A DNA stretch of 64,000 nt from Chloroflexota bacterium (GTDB lineage: Bacteria; Chloroflexota; Anaerolineae; Anaerolineales; Villigracilaceae): positions 620,001 through 684,000 of the forward strand of contig JACPVF010000007.1 in NCBI GenBank assembly GCA_016191845.1, given 5' to 3'. Shown here in pieces: positions 56,832 to 64,000 of this stretch (position 1 is the first letter of the stretch; each line of letters opens with the position of its first letter). Position numbers and translations under genes: made by a program. The notes under the pieces are model-generated. The model was not told the origin of the DNA. It was given only the letters and a program-made list of their open reading frames with translations, and did not search any database.

Positions 56832-57587
56832 ATGGATACCCACATTCAAGTCAAGAACCTGAACGTTTATTATGGCAAACAGCAGGCGCTGAAGAACGTC
56901 AACATCGAGATTCCCAAGAAGCAGATCACGGTCATCATGGGACCCTCGGGCTGTGGCAAGACCACCCTGCTCAAGAGTTTCAACCGTTTCCTCGAACTGA
57001 CCGATGGGACGCAGATCACGGGCGAGGTGCTCGTGGACGGACAGAACATCTACGACCGCGAAGTGGATGTGACCGAGGTCCGCAAGACGGTGGGCCTGCT
57101 GGCCCAGCGTCCCTCGCCGTTGCCGATGTCGATCTACGACAATGTCGTCTACGGCATGCACATCCACAAGATGAAGAAGGACCGCAAGGAATACAAGGCT
57201 GCGGTGCGGCATTACCTGGAGATCGCGGGCCTGTGGGACGAGGTGGGCAAGCGCCTGCACGACCCCGCCACGGGACTTTCCATCGGCCAGCAGCAGCGCC
57301 TGTGCCTGGCGCGCGGATTAGCCGTCGAGCCTGAGATCATCCTCGGCGATGAACCGACCTCCGCGCTCGACCCAATCTCCTCGCAGAACATCGAGGCGCG
57401 CCTGCTCGACCTGAAGCAGCAGTACACCACGGTCATCGTGACCCACACCCTGCGCCAGGCCAAGCGCCTTGCAGACCATGTCATTTATATGTACATGGGC
57501 GAAGTGATCGAGGCGGGGCCGGCGAAGGAAGTCTTCACCAATCCGAAGCACGAGCGCACGCGCCAGTATTTGGAAGGCTTGTTCTAG
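56832..57587 (+). CDS. pstB: PstB-like ABC transporter ATPase
   Basis: 251 residues. Walker A is GPSGCGKTT, the Q-loop is QRPSPLPMSIYDNVVYG as in PstB proteins, the signature is LSIGQQQR rather than LSGGQ, and Walker B is IILGDEPTSALD. It drives uptake through PstCA. No phoU follows, unlike many pst operons; the operon ends at the terminator at 57593. Confidence 0.92.
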   Translation: MDTHIQVKNLNVYYGKQQALKNVNIEIPKKQITVIMGPSGCGKTTLLKSFNRFLELTDGTQITGEVLVDGQNIYDREVDVTEVRKTVGLLAQRPSPLPMSIYDNVVYGMHIHKMKKDRKEYKAAVRHYLEIAGLWDEVGKRLHDPATGLSIGQQQRLCLARGLAVEPEIILGDEPTSALDPISSQNIEARLLDLKQQYTTVIVTHTLRQAKRLADHVIYMYMGEVIEAGPAKEVFTNPKHERTRQYLEGLF

Positions 57588-57592
57588 CCAGA

Positions 57593-57624
57593 AACTCCGA
57601 TGCCAAACCGCATCGGAGTTTTTA
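57593..57624 (+). terminator. Terminator of the Pst-like operon
   Basis: AACTCCGATGC and GCATCGGAGTT around CAAACC, followed by TTTATT. Confidence 0.88.
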
Positions 57625-57635
57625 TTCCAGACAGG

Positions 57636-57641
57636 TATAAT
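57636..57641 (+). promoter_or_regulatory. -10 box of coaBC, leaderless geometry
   Basis: TATAAT with 8 nt to the coaBC ATG at 57650 and no Shine-Dalgarno site. Confidence 0.6.
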
Positions 57642-57649
57642 CAACCGAT

Positions 57650-58882
57650 ATGAGCATTTTGAAAGACAAGCACATCCTCCTCGGGGTGACGGGCTCCATC
57701 GCGGCCTACAAGGCGGCGGACCTGGCGTCCAAGCTGACCCAGGCGGGCGCGCAGGTGGATGTGATCCTGACCACGGCGGCGGAAAAATTCGTCACGCCGT
57801 TGACCTTCCAATCGGTGACGGGCCGCCGCGCCTACACCGACTCGGACCTGTGGGGCGGCGAAGCGCACGTGCTGCACGTCGGACTCGGGCATTCCACCGA
57901 CCTTCTGGTCATCGCACCCTGCACCGCCGACACGATGGCGAAACTGGCACACGGCCTGGCCGACAACCTGTTGACCGTCACCGCGCTGGCGGCGACCTGT
58001 CCGCTGGTGATCGCGCCTGCCATGGACGGCGGCATGTTCGACGCGCCCGCCACCCAGGCGAATCTCGCCACGTTGATCGAGCGCGGCGCGACAATTGTCG
58101 GCCCCGCCGAGGGCCATCTGGCCTCGGGCCTGCTTGGTAAGGGACGCATGTCCGAGCCTGCCGAGGTGCTGGGGCGCATCCGCATGGCGTTGGGCAAAAA
58201 GGAAAAACTGGCGGACAAAAAGATCGTCGTCACGGCGGGCGGGACTCAGGAACCGCTCGACCCCGTGCGTGTTTTAACCAATCACTCTTCGGGAAAACAG
58301 GGCTACGCCCTGGCACAGGCCGCGCTCGACTTGGGCGCAGACGTCTGCCTGATCTCCACGCCCACCGCGCTGACGGTCCCCGTCGGCGCGCGGCTGGTCC
58401 CCGTCCGCACAGCCGAGGAGATGAAGAATGCCGTGCTGGCCGAATGCGCCGACGCCGACGCGTTGGTCATGGCGGCCGCGGTGGCCGACTTCCGCCCGAA
58501 GCATGTCGCGGCTGATAAGATGAAGAAACGGGACGGGATTCCGCAGATCGAACTCGAGGCGGCGCCCGATATCTTGAAAGCGGTGGCAGGCTTTCGGCTT
58601 GCCCTGAGCGAAGCCGAAGGGTCCAAAAAGAGACCGCGAGTCGTCCTCGGCTTTGCCGCCGAGTCCCGCGACCTGCTCGACAATGCAAGCGAGAAATTGA
58701 AATCCAAGAATCTGGATCTGATCGTTGCCAACGATATTTCCACCGTCGACGCGGGTTTTGGTGCTGAGACCAATCGCGTCACCCTGTTGTTTGCCGACGG
58801 GCGGAAAGAGTCCCTGCCGCTGATGGATAAGAGCGAAGTGGCCGAGGTCATCCTGCGAACTGTTGCAACGCTGTTGGAGTAA
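57650..58882 (+). CDS. coaBC: Bifunctional phosphopantothenoylcysteine synthetase/decarboxylase
   Basis: 410 residues; two steps of coenzyme A synthesis. Residues 1-180 are the flavin decarboxylase CoaC: GVTGSIAAYKAADL, the active His76 in LHVGLGH, and PAMDGGMF (123-130) where most enzymes have P-x-M-N-x-x-M. Residues 188-410 are CoaB: VVTAGGTQEPLDPVRVLTNH and the KMKKRDG motif. An inverted repeat inserts FRLALSEAEGS within CoaB, between ILKAVAG and KKRPRVVLGF. It starts a short operon with the phosphoesterase. Confidence 0.94.
   Translation: MSILKDKHILLGVTGSIAAYKAADLASKLTQAGAQVDVILTTAAEKFVTPLTFQSVTGRRAYTDSDLWGGEAHVLHVGLGHSTDLLVIAPCTADTMAKLAHGLADNLLTVTALAATCPLVIAPAMDGGMFDAPATQANLATLIERGATIVGPAEGHLASGLLGKGRMSEPAEVLGRIRMALGKKEKLADKKIVVTAGGTQEPLDPVRVLTNHSSGKQGYALAQAALDLGADVCLISTPTALTVPVGARLVPVRTAEEMKNAVLAECADADALVMAAAVADFRPKHVAADKMKKRDGIPQIELEAAPDILKAVAGFRLALSEAEGSKKRPRVVLGFAAESRDLLDNASEKLKSKNLDLIVANDISTVDAGFGAETNRVTLLFADGRKESLPLMDKSEVAEVILRTVATLLE
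58593..58618. repeat. Palindromic repeat inside coaBC
   Basis: TTCGGCTT and AAGCCGAA around GCCCTGAGCG. This is the core of a widespread mobile repeat with CCCTGAGCGAAGCCGAAGGG. In frame it encodes part of FRLALSEAEGS. Confidence 0.8.
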
Positions 58883-58884
58883 TC

Positions 58885-59616
58885 ATGCGCATCCTGGTCA
58901 TTTCGGACATCCACGCCAACTACACCGCCCTCGAAGCCGTCCTGAACGCTGCGGGTTCTGTGGACGAAACCTGGTGCCTCGGCGACATGGTGGGGTACGG
59001 CCCCGACCCGAACGCCGTGGTGGAGGCCATCCGCGAACTGCCGAGCCTGGTCTGCCTGCTGGGCAATCACGACGTGGCGGCGCTTGGGCGCATGCCTTTC
59101 GAGACCTTCAACGGCGACGCGCGCCGCTCGCTGTTATGGACCGAAAAAGTGCTGAACGCCGATAACCTCGATTTCCTGCGTTCCATCCCATCGAGTTCCA
59201 AGGTCCGCGGGCAGGCCACGTTGGCTCACGGCAGTCCGCGTGACCCGCTGTGGGAGTACGTGCTCAACACGCTCTCGGCGCGCCTGAACTTCGATCACTT
59301 CGACACGCCCTGGTGCTTCGTGGGACATTCCCACATTCAGTGCAGCTTCCGCCTGGATGAGACCACCGACCGTGTCTGGCTCGAGACCCCCAGGGTGGAC
59401 CTGCCCCTCAATCTGACTTCGCGCATGCTCCTGAACCCGGGCTCGGTCGGCCAACCCCGTGATCGCGATCCCCGCGCCGCCTTCGCCATCTACGATTCCG
59501 AGGCCCAAACCTGGACCCCGCGCCGCGTGCCCTACAATGTGCCGGAGGTGCAGGCGCGCATCCGCGAGGCGAAATTGCCCGAGAAACACGCGCTCCGTCT
59601 GGCCGAAGGCTGGTAA
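58885..59616 (+). CDS. Calcineurin-like metallophosphoesterase
   Basis: 243 residues. The metal-site motifs are ISDIHANYTALEAVL (Asp8, His10), CLGDMVGYGPDPNAVV, LLGNHDVAALG, LAHGSPRDPLWEYVL and FVGHSHIQCSF. It resembles the YfcE/Ap4A-hydrolase-like family; the substrate is not known. It starts 2 bp after coaBC. Confidence 0.9.
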   Translation: MRILVISDIHANYTALEAVLNAAGSVDETWCLGDMVGYGPDPNAVVEAIRELPSLVCLLGNHDVAALGRMPFETFNGDARRSLLWTEKVLNADNLDFLRSIPSSSKVRGQATLAHGSPRDPLWEYVLNTLSARLNFDHFDTPWCFVGHSHIQCSFRLDETTDRVWLETPRVDLPLNLTSRMLLNPGSVGQPRDRDPRAAFAIYDSEAQTWTPRRVPYNVPEVQARIREAKLPEKHALRLAEGW

Positions 59617-59642
59617 CGGATTTTTGCATGGGGAACATTTCC

Positions 59643-59686
59643 AGCCCGCCGGGCGTTCTTGATTCAACCGAACGATGATTGATTCA
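59643..59686. other. Spacer signals before the DUF4349 gene
   Basis: A small palindrome CCCGCCGGGC lies at about 59645-59654. TTGATTCA occurs at 59659-59666 and 59679-59686, 20 bp apart, just before the AGAGGAGAAG ribosome site. Confidence 0.4.
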
Positions 59687-59700
59687 GAGGAGAAGAAACC

Positions 59701-60663
59701 ATGAAACGCCTTGTATTTGTCACAATGATCGCCGCCCTGCTGCTGGCTGCCTGCGCCTCGCAGTCTGCGATGACCCCCGCACCGCCAGAGATGGAGATGC
59801 CTGCCGCCGCTCCCATGATGGACTCCCGCTCGGTGGGCGCGCCTGTTGTCAATGAGTACGCGGCCGGACAGGACGCCTTGCCCTCCAGCGGAGGAGGCGC
59901 TCAGGCGGCGGCCGTGGAACGGCTCGTCATCCAGAATGCGGACGTAGCCATCGTCGTCACGGACGTGGACGCGCGCACGAAGGCGATCGAGGCGCTGGCG
60001 AAGACCCTGGGTGGTTACGTCGTCTCGTCCAACCGCTACCAGACCCAGGTCTACAGCGGCGACCGCTACGTGGACGTGCCGCAGGCCACCCTCACCATCC
60101 GTGTGCCATCCGAGAAACTGGATCAGGCGCTGGATGCGATCAAGAAGGATGTGGTCGAGGTGCAGAGCGAATCCCGCTCGGGTCAGGACGTCACCGCTGA
60201 TTATGTCGATTTGCAATCGCGTCTGAAGAACCTCGAAGCCACCGAGGCGCAGCTGAACAAGATCCTGGAAAACGCCACCGACACGCAGGATGTGCTGGAC
60301 GTCTTCAACCAGTTGACCGCCATCCGTGAGCAGATCGAGTTGGTCAAGGGTCAGATGAAATATTACGAAGAGTCCGCGGCGCTCTCGGCTATTAACATCA
60401 ACGTCATCGCCGAGGCGACGGTCCAGCCGTTGGAGATCGCTGGCTGGAAGCCTGCGGGCGTGGCGCGCGACGCCATCCAGGGGCTGATCAACTTCCTGCA
60501 GGGCTTTGTCGATTTCTTCATCCGCTTCTTCCTGCGCGACCTGTGGATCATCCTGCTGGTGCTGCTGCCGTTCTACATGTTGTTCCTGATCGGGCGCGCG
60601 TTCTTCCGCCGCATCCGCAAGCCGAAGGCGGCCAAGTCCACCCAGGTCGAAGAGACCAAGTAG
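59701..60663 (+). CDS. DUF4349 lipoprotein
   Basis: 320 residues. The lipoprotein signal ends in LLLAAC (Cys18), followed by a Pro/Ala/Met tether. The DUF4349 domain (about 75-270) shows RLVIQNADVAIVVTDVDART, GGYVVSSNRYQTQVYSGDRY, LTIRVPSEKLDQALDAIKKD and a coiled coil (LQSRLKNLEATEAQLNKILE). A C-terminal transmembrane helix (about 280-302) and a basic tail follow. With both ends in the membrane it is probably a surface loop protein. The function is unknown. Confidence 0.87.
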   Translation: MKRLVFVTMIAALLLAACASQSAMTPAPPEMEMPAAAPMMDSRSVGAPVVNEYAAGQDALPSSGGGAQAAAVERLVIQNADVAIVVTDVDARTKAIEALAKTLGGYVVSSNRYQTQVYSGDRYVDVPQATLTIRVPSEKLDQALDAIKKDVVEVQSESRSGQDVTADYVDLQSRLKNLEATEAQLNKILENATDTQDVLDVFNQLTAIREQIELVKGQMKYYEESAALSAININVIAEATVQPLEIAGWKPAGVARDAIQGLINFLQGFVDFFIRFFLRDLWIILLVLLPFYMLFLIGRAFFRRIRKPKAAKSTQVEETK

Positions 60664-60675
60664 GAGTCACCCGTT

Positions 60676-60705
60676 GGGGGCAGGCCGCAAGCCTGCCCCT
60701 TTTTT
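60676..60705 (+). terminator. Terminator of the DUF4349 gene
   Basis: GGGGCAGGC and GCCTGCCCC around CGCAA, followed by TTTTTT. The T-tract touches the -10 region of rsmG. Confidence 0.9.
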
Positions 60706-60709
60706 GTTA

Positions 60710-60715
60710 TATAAT
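60710..60715 (+). promoter_or_regulatory. -10 box of rsmG, leaderless geometry
   Basis: TATAAT with 7 nt to the rsmG ATG at 60723. It begins 4 nt after the T-tract of the preceding terminator. Confidence 0.6.
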
Positions 60716-60722
60716 CACCGCG

Positions 60723-61433
60723 ATGGAAAAACTTGCCCAGGCTGCGCAGACGCTTTTCAACATCCACCTCACCGGCCGGCAGGTGATGTCGCTCATCACC
60801 TACGAGCGCGAGTTGATGGACTGGAACCAGAAGTTCAACCTGACCGCCATCCGCGAGATGGAAGCCATCCGCACCAAGCATTTCCTCGACTCGTTCTCGT
60901 GTGTGCTGGCCTGGAAGGCCAATCCGCCGACCCGTCTGGTGGACGTGGGCACGGGCGCGGGCTTCCCTGGTTTGCCGCTCAAGATCCTGTACCCAAACCT
61001 GCAGCTGACCCTGGTCGAATCGGTGGGTAAGAAGGCCATGTTCTGCCAGCACATCGTGCGCGTACTCGGCCTCGACGGTGTGGACGTGATCCAGGCCCGC
61101 GCCGAGACCCTCGGCCAGGACCCGAAGCACCGTGAAGTCTACGATTGGGCCGTGGCCCGCGCGGTGGCGCAGATGAACGTGTTAAGCGAGTTCCTGCTGC
61201 CGCTCATCAAGGTGGGTGGGATGATGCTGGCCCAAAAAGGCGAAAGCGGACCCGCCGAAGCGCAGTCCGCGGAAGGGGCGATGAAGTTGTTGGGTGGGCG
61301 TTTGAAACAGGTGATGCAGGTTAACCTGCCGGGCGTGGCCGATGACCGCTTCCTGGTGATGGTGGAGAAGACCGCCGCCACGCCGCCGAAATATCCCCGC
61401 AAGCCGGGCGTGCCCGCCAAGACGCCTTTGTAA
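60723..61433 (+). CDS. rsmG: 16S rRNA (guanine-527-N7) methyltransferase
   Basis: 236 residues. YERELMDWNQKFNLTAIRE at the N-terminus and the SAM loop LVDVGTGAGFPGLPLKILYP (72-91) are diagnostic, with RAETLGQD and DWAVARAVAQMNVLSEF following. It methylates G527 of 16S rRNA. An in-frame extension upstream crosses the terminator and the DUF4349 stop region and is rejected. Confidence 0.95.
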   Translation: MEKLAQAAQTLFNIHLTGRQVMSLITYERELMDWNQKFNLTAIREMEAIRTKHFLDSFSCVLAWKANPPTRLVDVGTGAGFPGLPLKILYPNLQLTLVESVGKKAMFCQHIVRVLGLDGVDVIQARAETLGQDPKHREVYDWAVARAVAQMNVLSEFLLPLIKVGGMMLAQKGESGPAEAQSAEGAMKLLGGRLKQVMQVNLPGVADDRFLVMVEKTAATPPKYPRKPGVPAKTPL

Positions 61434-61467
61434 AATTCATAGATTACGCAGATTGCACAGAAAAGCA

Positions 61468-61500
61468 AACGGGACGATAAGCATCGTCCCGTTCTTGTTT
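61468..61500. terminator. Bidirectional terminator between rsmG and the cupin gene
   Basis: AACGGGACGAT and ATCGTCCCGTT around AAGC; T-rich CTTGTTTC follows on the plus strand and GCTTTT on the minus strand. Confidence 0.8.
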
Positions 61501-61507
61501 CTTGTTA

Positions 61508-61873
61508 TTAGCAAGCCGTTTCATCGACGACCGTGATCTTGTCTTCCTTGTTGGGGATCAGACATAGAAATTCGAAAGGCTCCTCGCCCGTATTTTCATA
61601 AGAATGGATCACACCATCTGGGATGAAAACCACATCCCCAGCCTGGACGTGATACGTCTCGTCACCGATGGTGATGGTGGCCTGTCCGCGCAGGACGTAT
61701 TGTTCGTGCTCCACCGTGTTGGTGTGGCGCGGCATCCCGCCGCCGGGCTGCATCGAGAACTTGCGCATGGCGAAGTTCGGGCCCTCCTGCGCAGAGATGA
61801 GCACCTGGATGGTCGTGTCCCTGCCCGCAGTGACGTTCTTCGCCTCGACATCAGTTGTGTGTTTGACGGTCAT
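61508..61873 (-). CDS. Small cupin protein
   Basis: 121-residue single cupin. Motif 1 is PGGGMPRHTNTVEHEQYVLRG with the His/Glu metal ligands in RHTNTVEHEQ. Motif 2 is GDVVFIPDGVIHSYENTG. It may be a metal-binding enzyme or sensor. GGAGG precedes the ATG. It probably shares a transcript with the hydrolase gene upstream (17 bp). Confidence 0.87.
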   Translation of the reverse strand: MTVKHTTDVEAKNVTAGRDTTIQVLISAQEGPNFAMRKFSMQPGGGMPRHTNTVEHEQYVLRGQATITIGDETYHVQAGDVVFIPDGVIHSYENTGEEPFEFLCLIPNKEDKITVVDETAC

Positions 61874-61890
61874 ATCTGCCTCCGATCCAA

Positions 61891-62943
61891 TTATCGCTTA
61901 ATATCAAAAGCCTTGTCAAAGAATTGTACCAGCCGCATGGAATATTCCTCAGGGCGCTGAAGGGGACCATCGCAATGTGTGGCTTCGGGGATGACCCAAG
62001 GCTCTGCATTCGGACCTGCAATCTGTGCGTAGCGATATGTATAAAAATCGCCTTCGCTGGCGCCCAGCAACGGATTCTTCATTCCTCCGCCGACCAGCAC
62101 GATCGGGCGCGGTGCGATCTCTTTTAACAGCTCGACCAATGGTACAGGCTGCATGCTCAGCCTGACGCTGTAAGCCCAATCTAAAAAATAATTACTAAGA
62201 GTGATGACCACCATGAGCGGGTCTCTTGGCGCAGGCAGGTCCTGGGCACGGATGGTGGACGCACCGTCCGCCCACACGGCATCCAGCGCGGGGTTGAGGG
62301 CGGCGCTGTGCAAGGCGATATCCGCCCCCGTCGAGCAGCCTGCGATGCCTACGTTGTCAGCGGCTCCTCTTTCTGACAAAAAACGAATTGCTCCATCCAC
62401 ATCGCGTGGGTCTTCCCAACCATAAGAGCGGTGATCGCCCTGGCTTTCGCCTGAGGCGCGCTCATCGTACATCAATACGCCGTAACCTGAATCCACCAAT
62501 TGCTGAGCAAACCAGGTCATGCCCGTACGATTGCCTCCATAGCCGTGCAACAAAATGATCGTGGCCCCGTTCTGTGCGGGGACGTACCAGCCCGATAACG
62601 TCAAACTGTCCGTACTTTTAAAACGGACGTCTTCCACGGTAAAACCCAGGTCCGCAGGGACGCTGACCTCACTCGGGGTGGGTGCCATTTCAGTGAGCAT
62701 GGTCAGGATGTCACGTTCGAGCATGACGAACAGGGCCAGGCCGAGCAGGAGACCAAGTCCAAATCCCAGTATGCGCAGTAGATACAGCAATATAAAACGA
62801 ACGCGCCCTCCGAACGTTGTCGGGTGGGGCGCTGGGTGTTGTGATCTATATTTTGCAGACCGCCATATACGCATCAGGATGAAAGACAGGATCGCCATGA
62901 TTACGATGAGTTCTGCAGCGGGCCAGTATCGTAGCCAGGTCAT
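61891..62943 (-). CDS. Membrane-anchored alpha/beta hydrolase
   Basis: 350 residues. Two hydrophobic helices (about 10-27 and 48-75) anchor the protein. The hydrolase core has the oxyanion loop LLHGYGGNRTG (132-140), MYDERASGESQGD and the nucleophile elbow AGCSTGADIA with Ser204. EATHCDGP near the C-terminus gives the His. It resembles membrane esterases or peptidases of the YfhR/BEM46 type; the substrate is unknown. It overlaps recF by 4 bp. Confidence 0.88.
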   Translation of the reverse strand: MTWLRYWPAAELIVIMAILSFILMRIWRSAKYRSQHPAPHPTTFGGRVRFILLYLLRILGFGLGLLLGLALFVMLERDILTMLTEMAPTPSEVSVPADLGFTVEDVRFKSTDSLTLSGWYVPAQNGATIILLHGYGGNRTGMTWFAQQLVDSGYGVLMYDERASGESQGDHRSYGWEDPRDVDGAIRFLSERGAADNVGIAGCSTGADIALHSAALNPALDAVWADGASTIRAQDLPAPRDPLMVVITLSNYFLDWAYSVRLSMQPVPLVELLKEIAPRPIVLVGGGMKNPLLGASEGDFYTYRYAQIAGPNAEPWVIPEATHCDGPLQRPEEYSMRLVQFFDKAFDIKR

Positions 62944-64000
62944 ATTTCATCCCTTTCTGTGATGGTGCCAGCATCCACGTTCCATACCCTGGCTTGCTGT
63001 ACAAATTCGGATGTGAACAGGTTTAGATCCGTGGTAGTGAATAGCACCTGCTCGGTCTCGCCGACGTATTGCAGCAGGTCGGTGCGGCGCTGCGAGTCAA
63101 GTTCGGCCATCACCTCATCCAACAGGATGACGGGCCACTCCTGCGTGCGCTCCTTCATCCATTGCACCTCGGCCAGTTTGAGCGCCAGCAGGGTCGTGCG
63201 CACCTGTCCGCGCGAGCCGTAATCGCCGAGGTCGATGTTGTTGGCCAGGAAGCGCAGCTCGTCGCGGTGCGGACCGATGGTCGTCACGCCGCGAACGATC
63301 TCCTCTCCACGGATCTGTGTCAGCCGTTCGCGGAATCCCGCCTCGATGGTCTTCAGGTCCAGGCCCGAGCGGTCCACCACGGTGTCGATCTTCAGGCCGA
63401 GCTGTCCGCTCGGTTTGGGCAGCGGATCGTAGGCGGGCTCGTAGGCCAGGCGCAGGACCTCGGCTCCGCGTGTCAACTGTGAGTGGACTCGCGCCGCGAA
63501 GCGCTCGATCTCCTGTACAGCCTGGATGCGCCACAGGATGATCTGCGCCCCGAGGCGGGCCAGCGTTTCGTCCCACACCGAGAGCTGGTCGCCGTTGCCC
63601 GGGCGTTCGCTCAGCGCCTTGAGCAGGGCGTTGCGTTGCGTGAGCGCCTGGTTGTACTCGCTCAACACACGCGCGTAAGCGGGGACGGTCTGCGCCAGCG
63701 CCAGGTTGAGATAACGGCGGCGGTCATCGGGCGCGCCCTCGATGATTTGCGACATTTGCGGTACGAAGATAACCGCGTTGAAGTGGCCGATCACCTCGCT
63801 CATCGAGCGCTTCACGCCGTCCAGCAGGATTTCCTTGCGCAGGCGCTGTCCGTTGGCCCCGGTCGGCTCGAGGATCAGGCGCACTTCCATGCGATGACTG
63901 CGTCCACCGCGCGCATATTCCGCAACGAGACGGGTCACCGCCAGCGATTCACGCGCCGCTCGAAAGTTGACCAGTTGCCGGTCCGTGTGGGTTTGAAAGG
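62940..64000 (-). CDS. recF: DNA replication and repair protein RecF (N-terminus outside window)
   Basis: The visible 353 residues run to the C-terminus; the frame is open to base 64000, where FQTHTDRQLVNF is read, so the Walker A part lies beyond the window. NAVIFVPQMSQIIEGAPDDR, RRRYLNLALAQTVPAYARVL, TIGPHRDELRF, GSRGQVRTTLLALKLAEVQW and VILLDEVMAELDSQRR (signature and Walker B) are typical of RecF. It loads RecA at gaps. It overlaps the hydrolase gene downstream. Confidence 0.95.
   Translation of the reverse strand, partial: FQTHTDRQLVNFRAARESLAVTRLVAEYARGGRSHRMEVRLILEPTGANGQRLRKEILLDGVKRSMSEVIGHFNAVIFVPQMSQIIEGAPDDRRRYLNLALAQTVPAYARVLSEYNQALTQRNALLKALSERPGNGDQLSVWDETLARLGAQIILWRIQAVQEIERFAARVHSQLTRGAEVLRLAYEPAYDPLPKPSGQLGLKIDTVVDRSGLDLKTIEAGFRERLTQIRGEEIVRGVTTIGPHRDELRFLANNIDLGDYGSRGQVRTTLLALKLAEVQWMKERTQEWPVILLDEVMAELDSQRRTDLLQYVGETEQVLFTTTDLNLFTSEFVQQARVWNVDAGTITERDEI

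Overview
The window looks like a chromosome segment from a Chloroflexota bacterium, probably class Anaerolineae. This is inferred from the mix of genes, the many single-membrane-type lipoproteins, the fused glycyl-tRNA synthetase, the complete 14-subunit complex I operon and the repeat families; there is no rRNA marker to confirm it. No tRNA, rRNA, CRISPR array, phage or plasmid gene was seen. Most genes are GC-rich; the genes at 1643-3262 and 35425-36060 and the ectodomains of the two TIR genes are visibly more AT-rich.

Layout. (1) 1-9906 is an accessory block: two lipoprotein-like propeller proteins that share a C-terminal domain, a protein-L-isoaspartate methyltransferase ending in an 11-bp tandem repeat, two paralogous TIR-TM-formylglycine-enzyme-fold receptors, a WD40 lipoprotein, a jelly-roll lipoprotein, and a REP-associated (RAYT) transposase surrounded by its palindromes. 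Two decayed copies of the TIR gene start lie at 4941 and 6965. (2) 10130-18250 is informational: fused GlyQS, a TPR-TM-thioredoxin protein, DnaG primase and the RpoD sigma factor. (3) 18392-32882 is the complete nuoA-N operon, from its own promoter to a strong terminator. (4) 32959-34658 holds a HAD phosphatase and a fatty acid desaturase. (5) 34766-46542 is a long run of minus-strand genes: cupin, DUF4304, a Tyr phosphatase, DinB and ClbS four-helix proteins, luciferase-like oxidoreductase, methyltransferase, hemerythrin, MaoC hydratase, lipoyl synthase and a NfeD-type protease. (6) 46582-64000 holds a DUF998 protein, a HAD phosphatase, a GAF-PAS histidine kinase operon with a degenerate metallo-beta-lactamase protein, asparaginase and endonuclease III, an Rrf2 regulator next to a PstSCAB-type ABC transporter, coaBC, a phosphoesterase, rsmG and partial recF.

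Three themes cut across the window. First, many starts are preceded by a TATAAT or TACAAT box only 6-8 nt from the start codon, so these mRNAs should be leaderless; others have longer leaders with clear Shine-Dalgarno sites. Second, short palindromic repeats have entered coding genes in frame (RAYT itself, glyQS, coaBC) as well as intergenic spaces. Third, the Rrf2 regulator gene and the Pst-like transporter share the same operator, AGTCTA-N9-TAGACT, so the regulator probably controls both.

The best candidates for something undescribed are the TIR-TM-FGE receptor family with its copied start module, the Rrf2-controlled oxyanion transporter, and the REP/RAYT system that tolerates its own repeats inside proteins.
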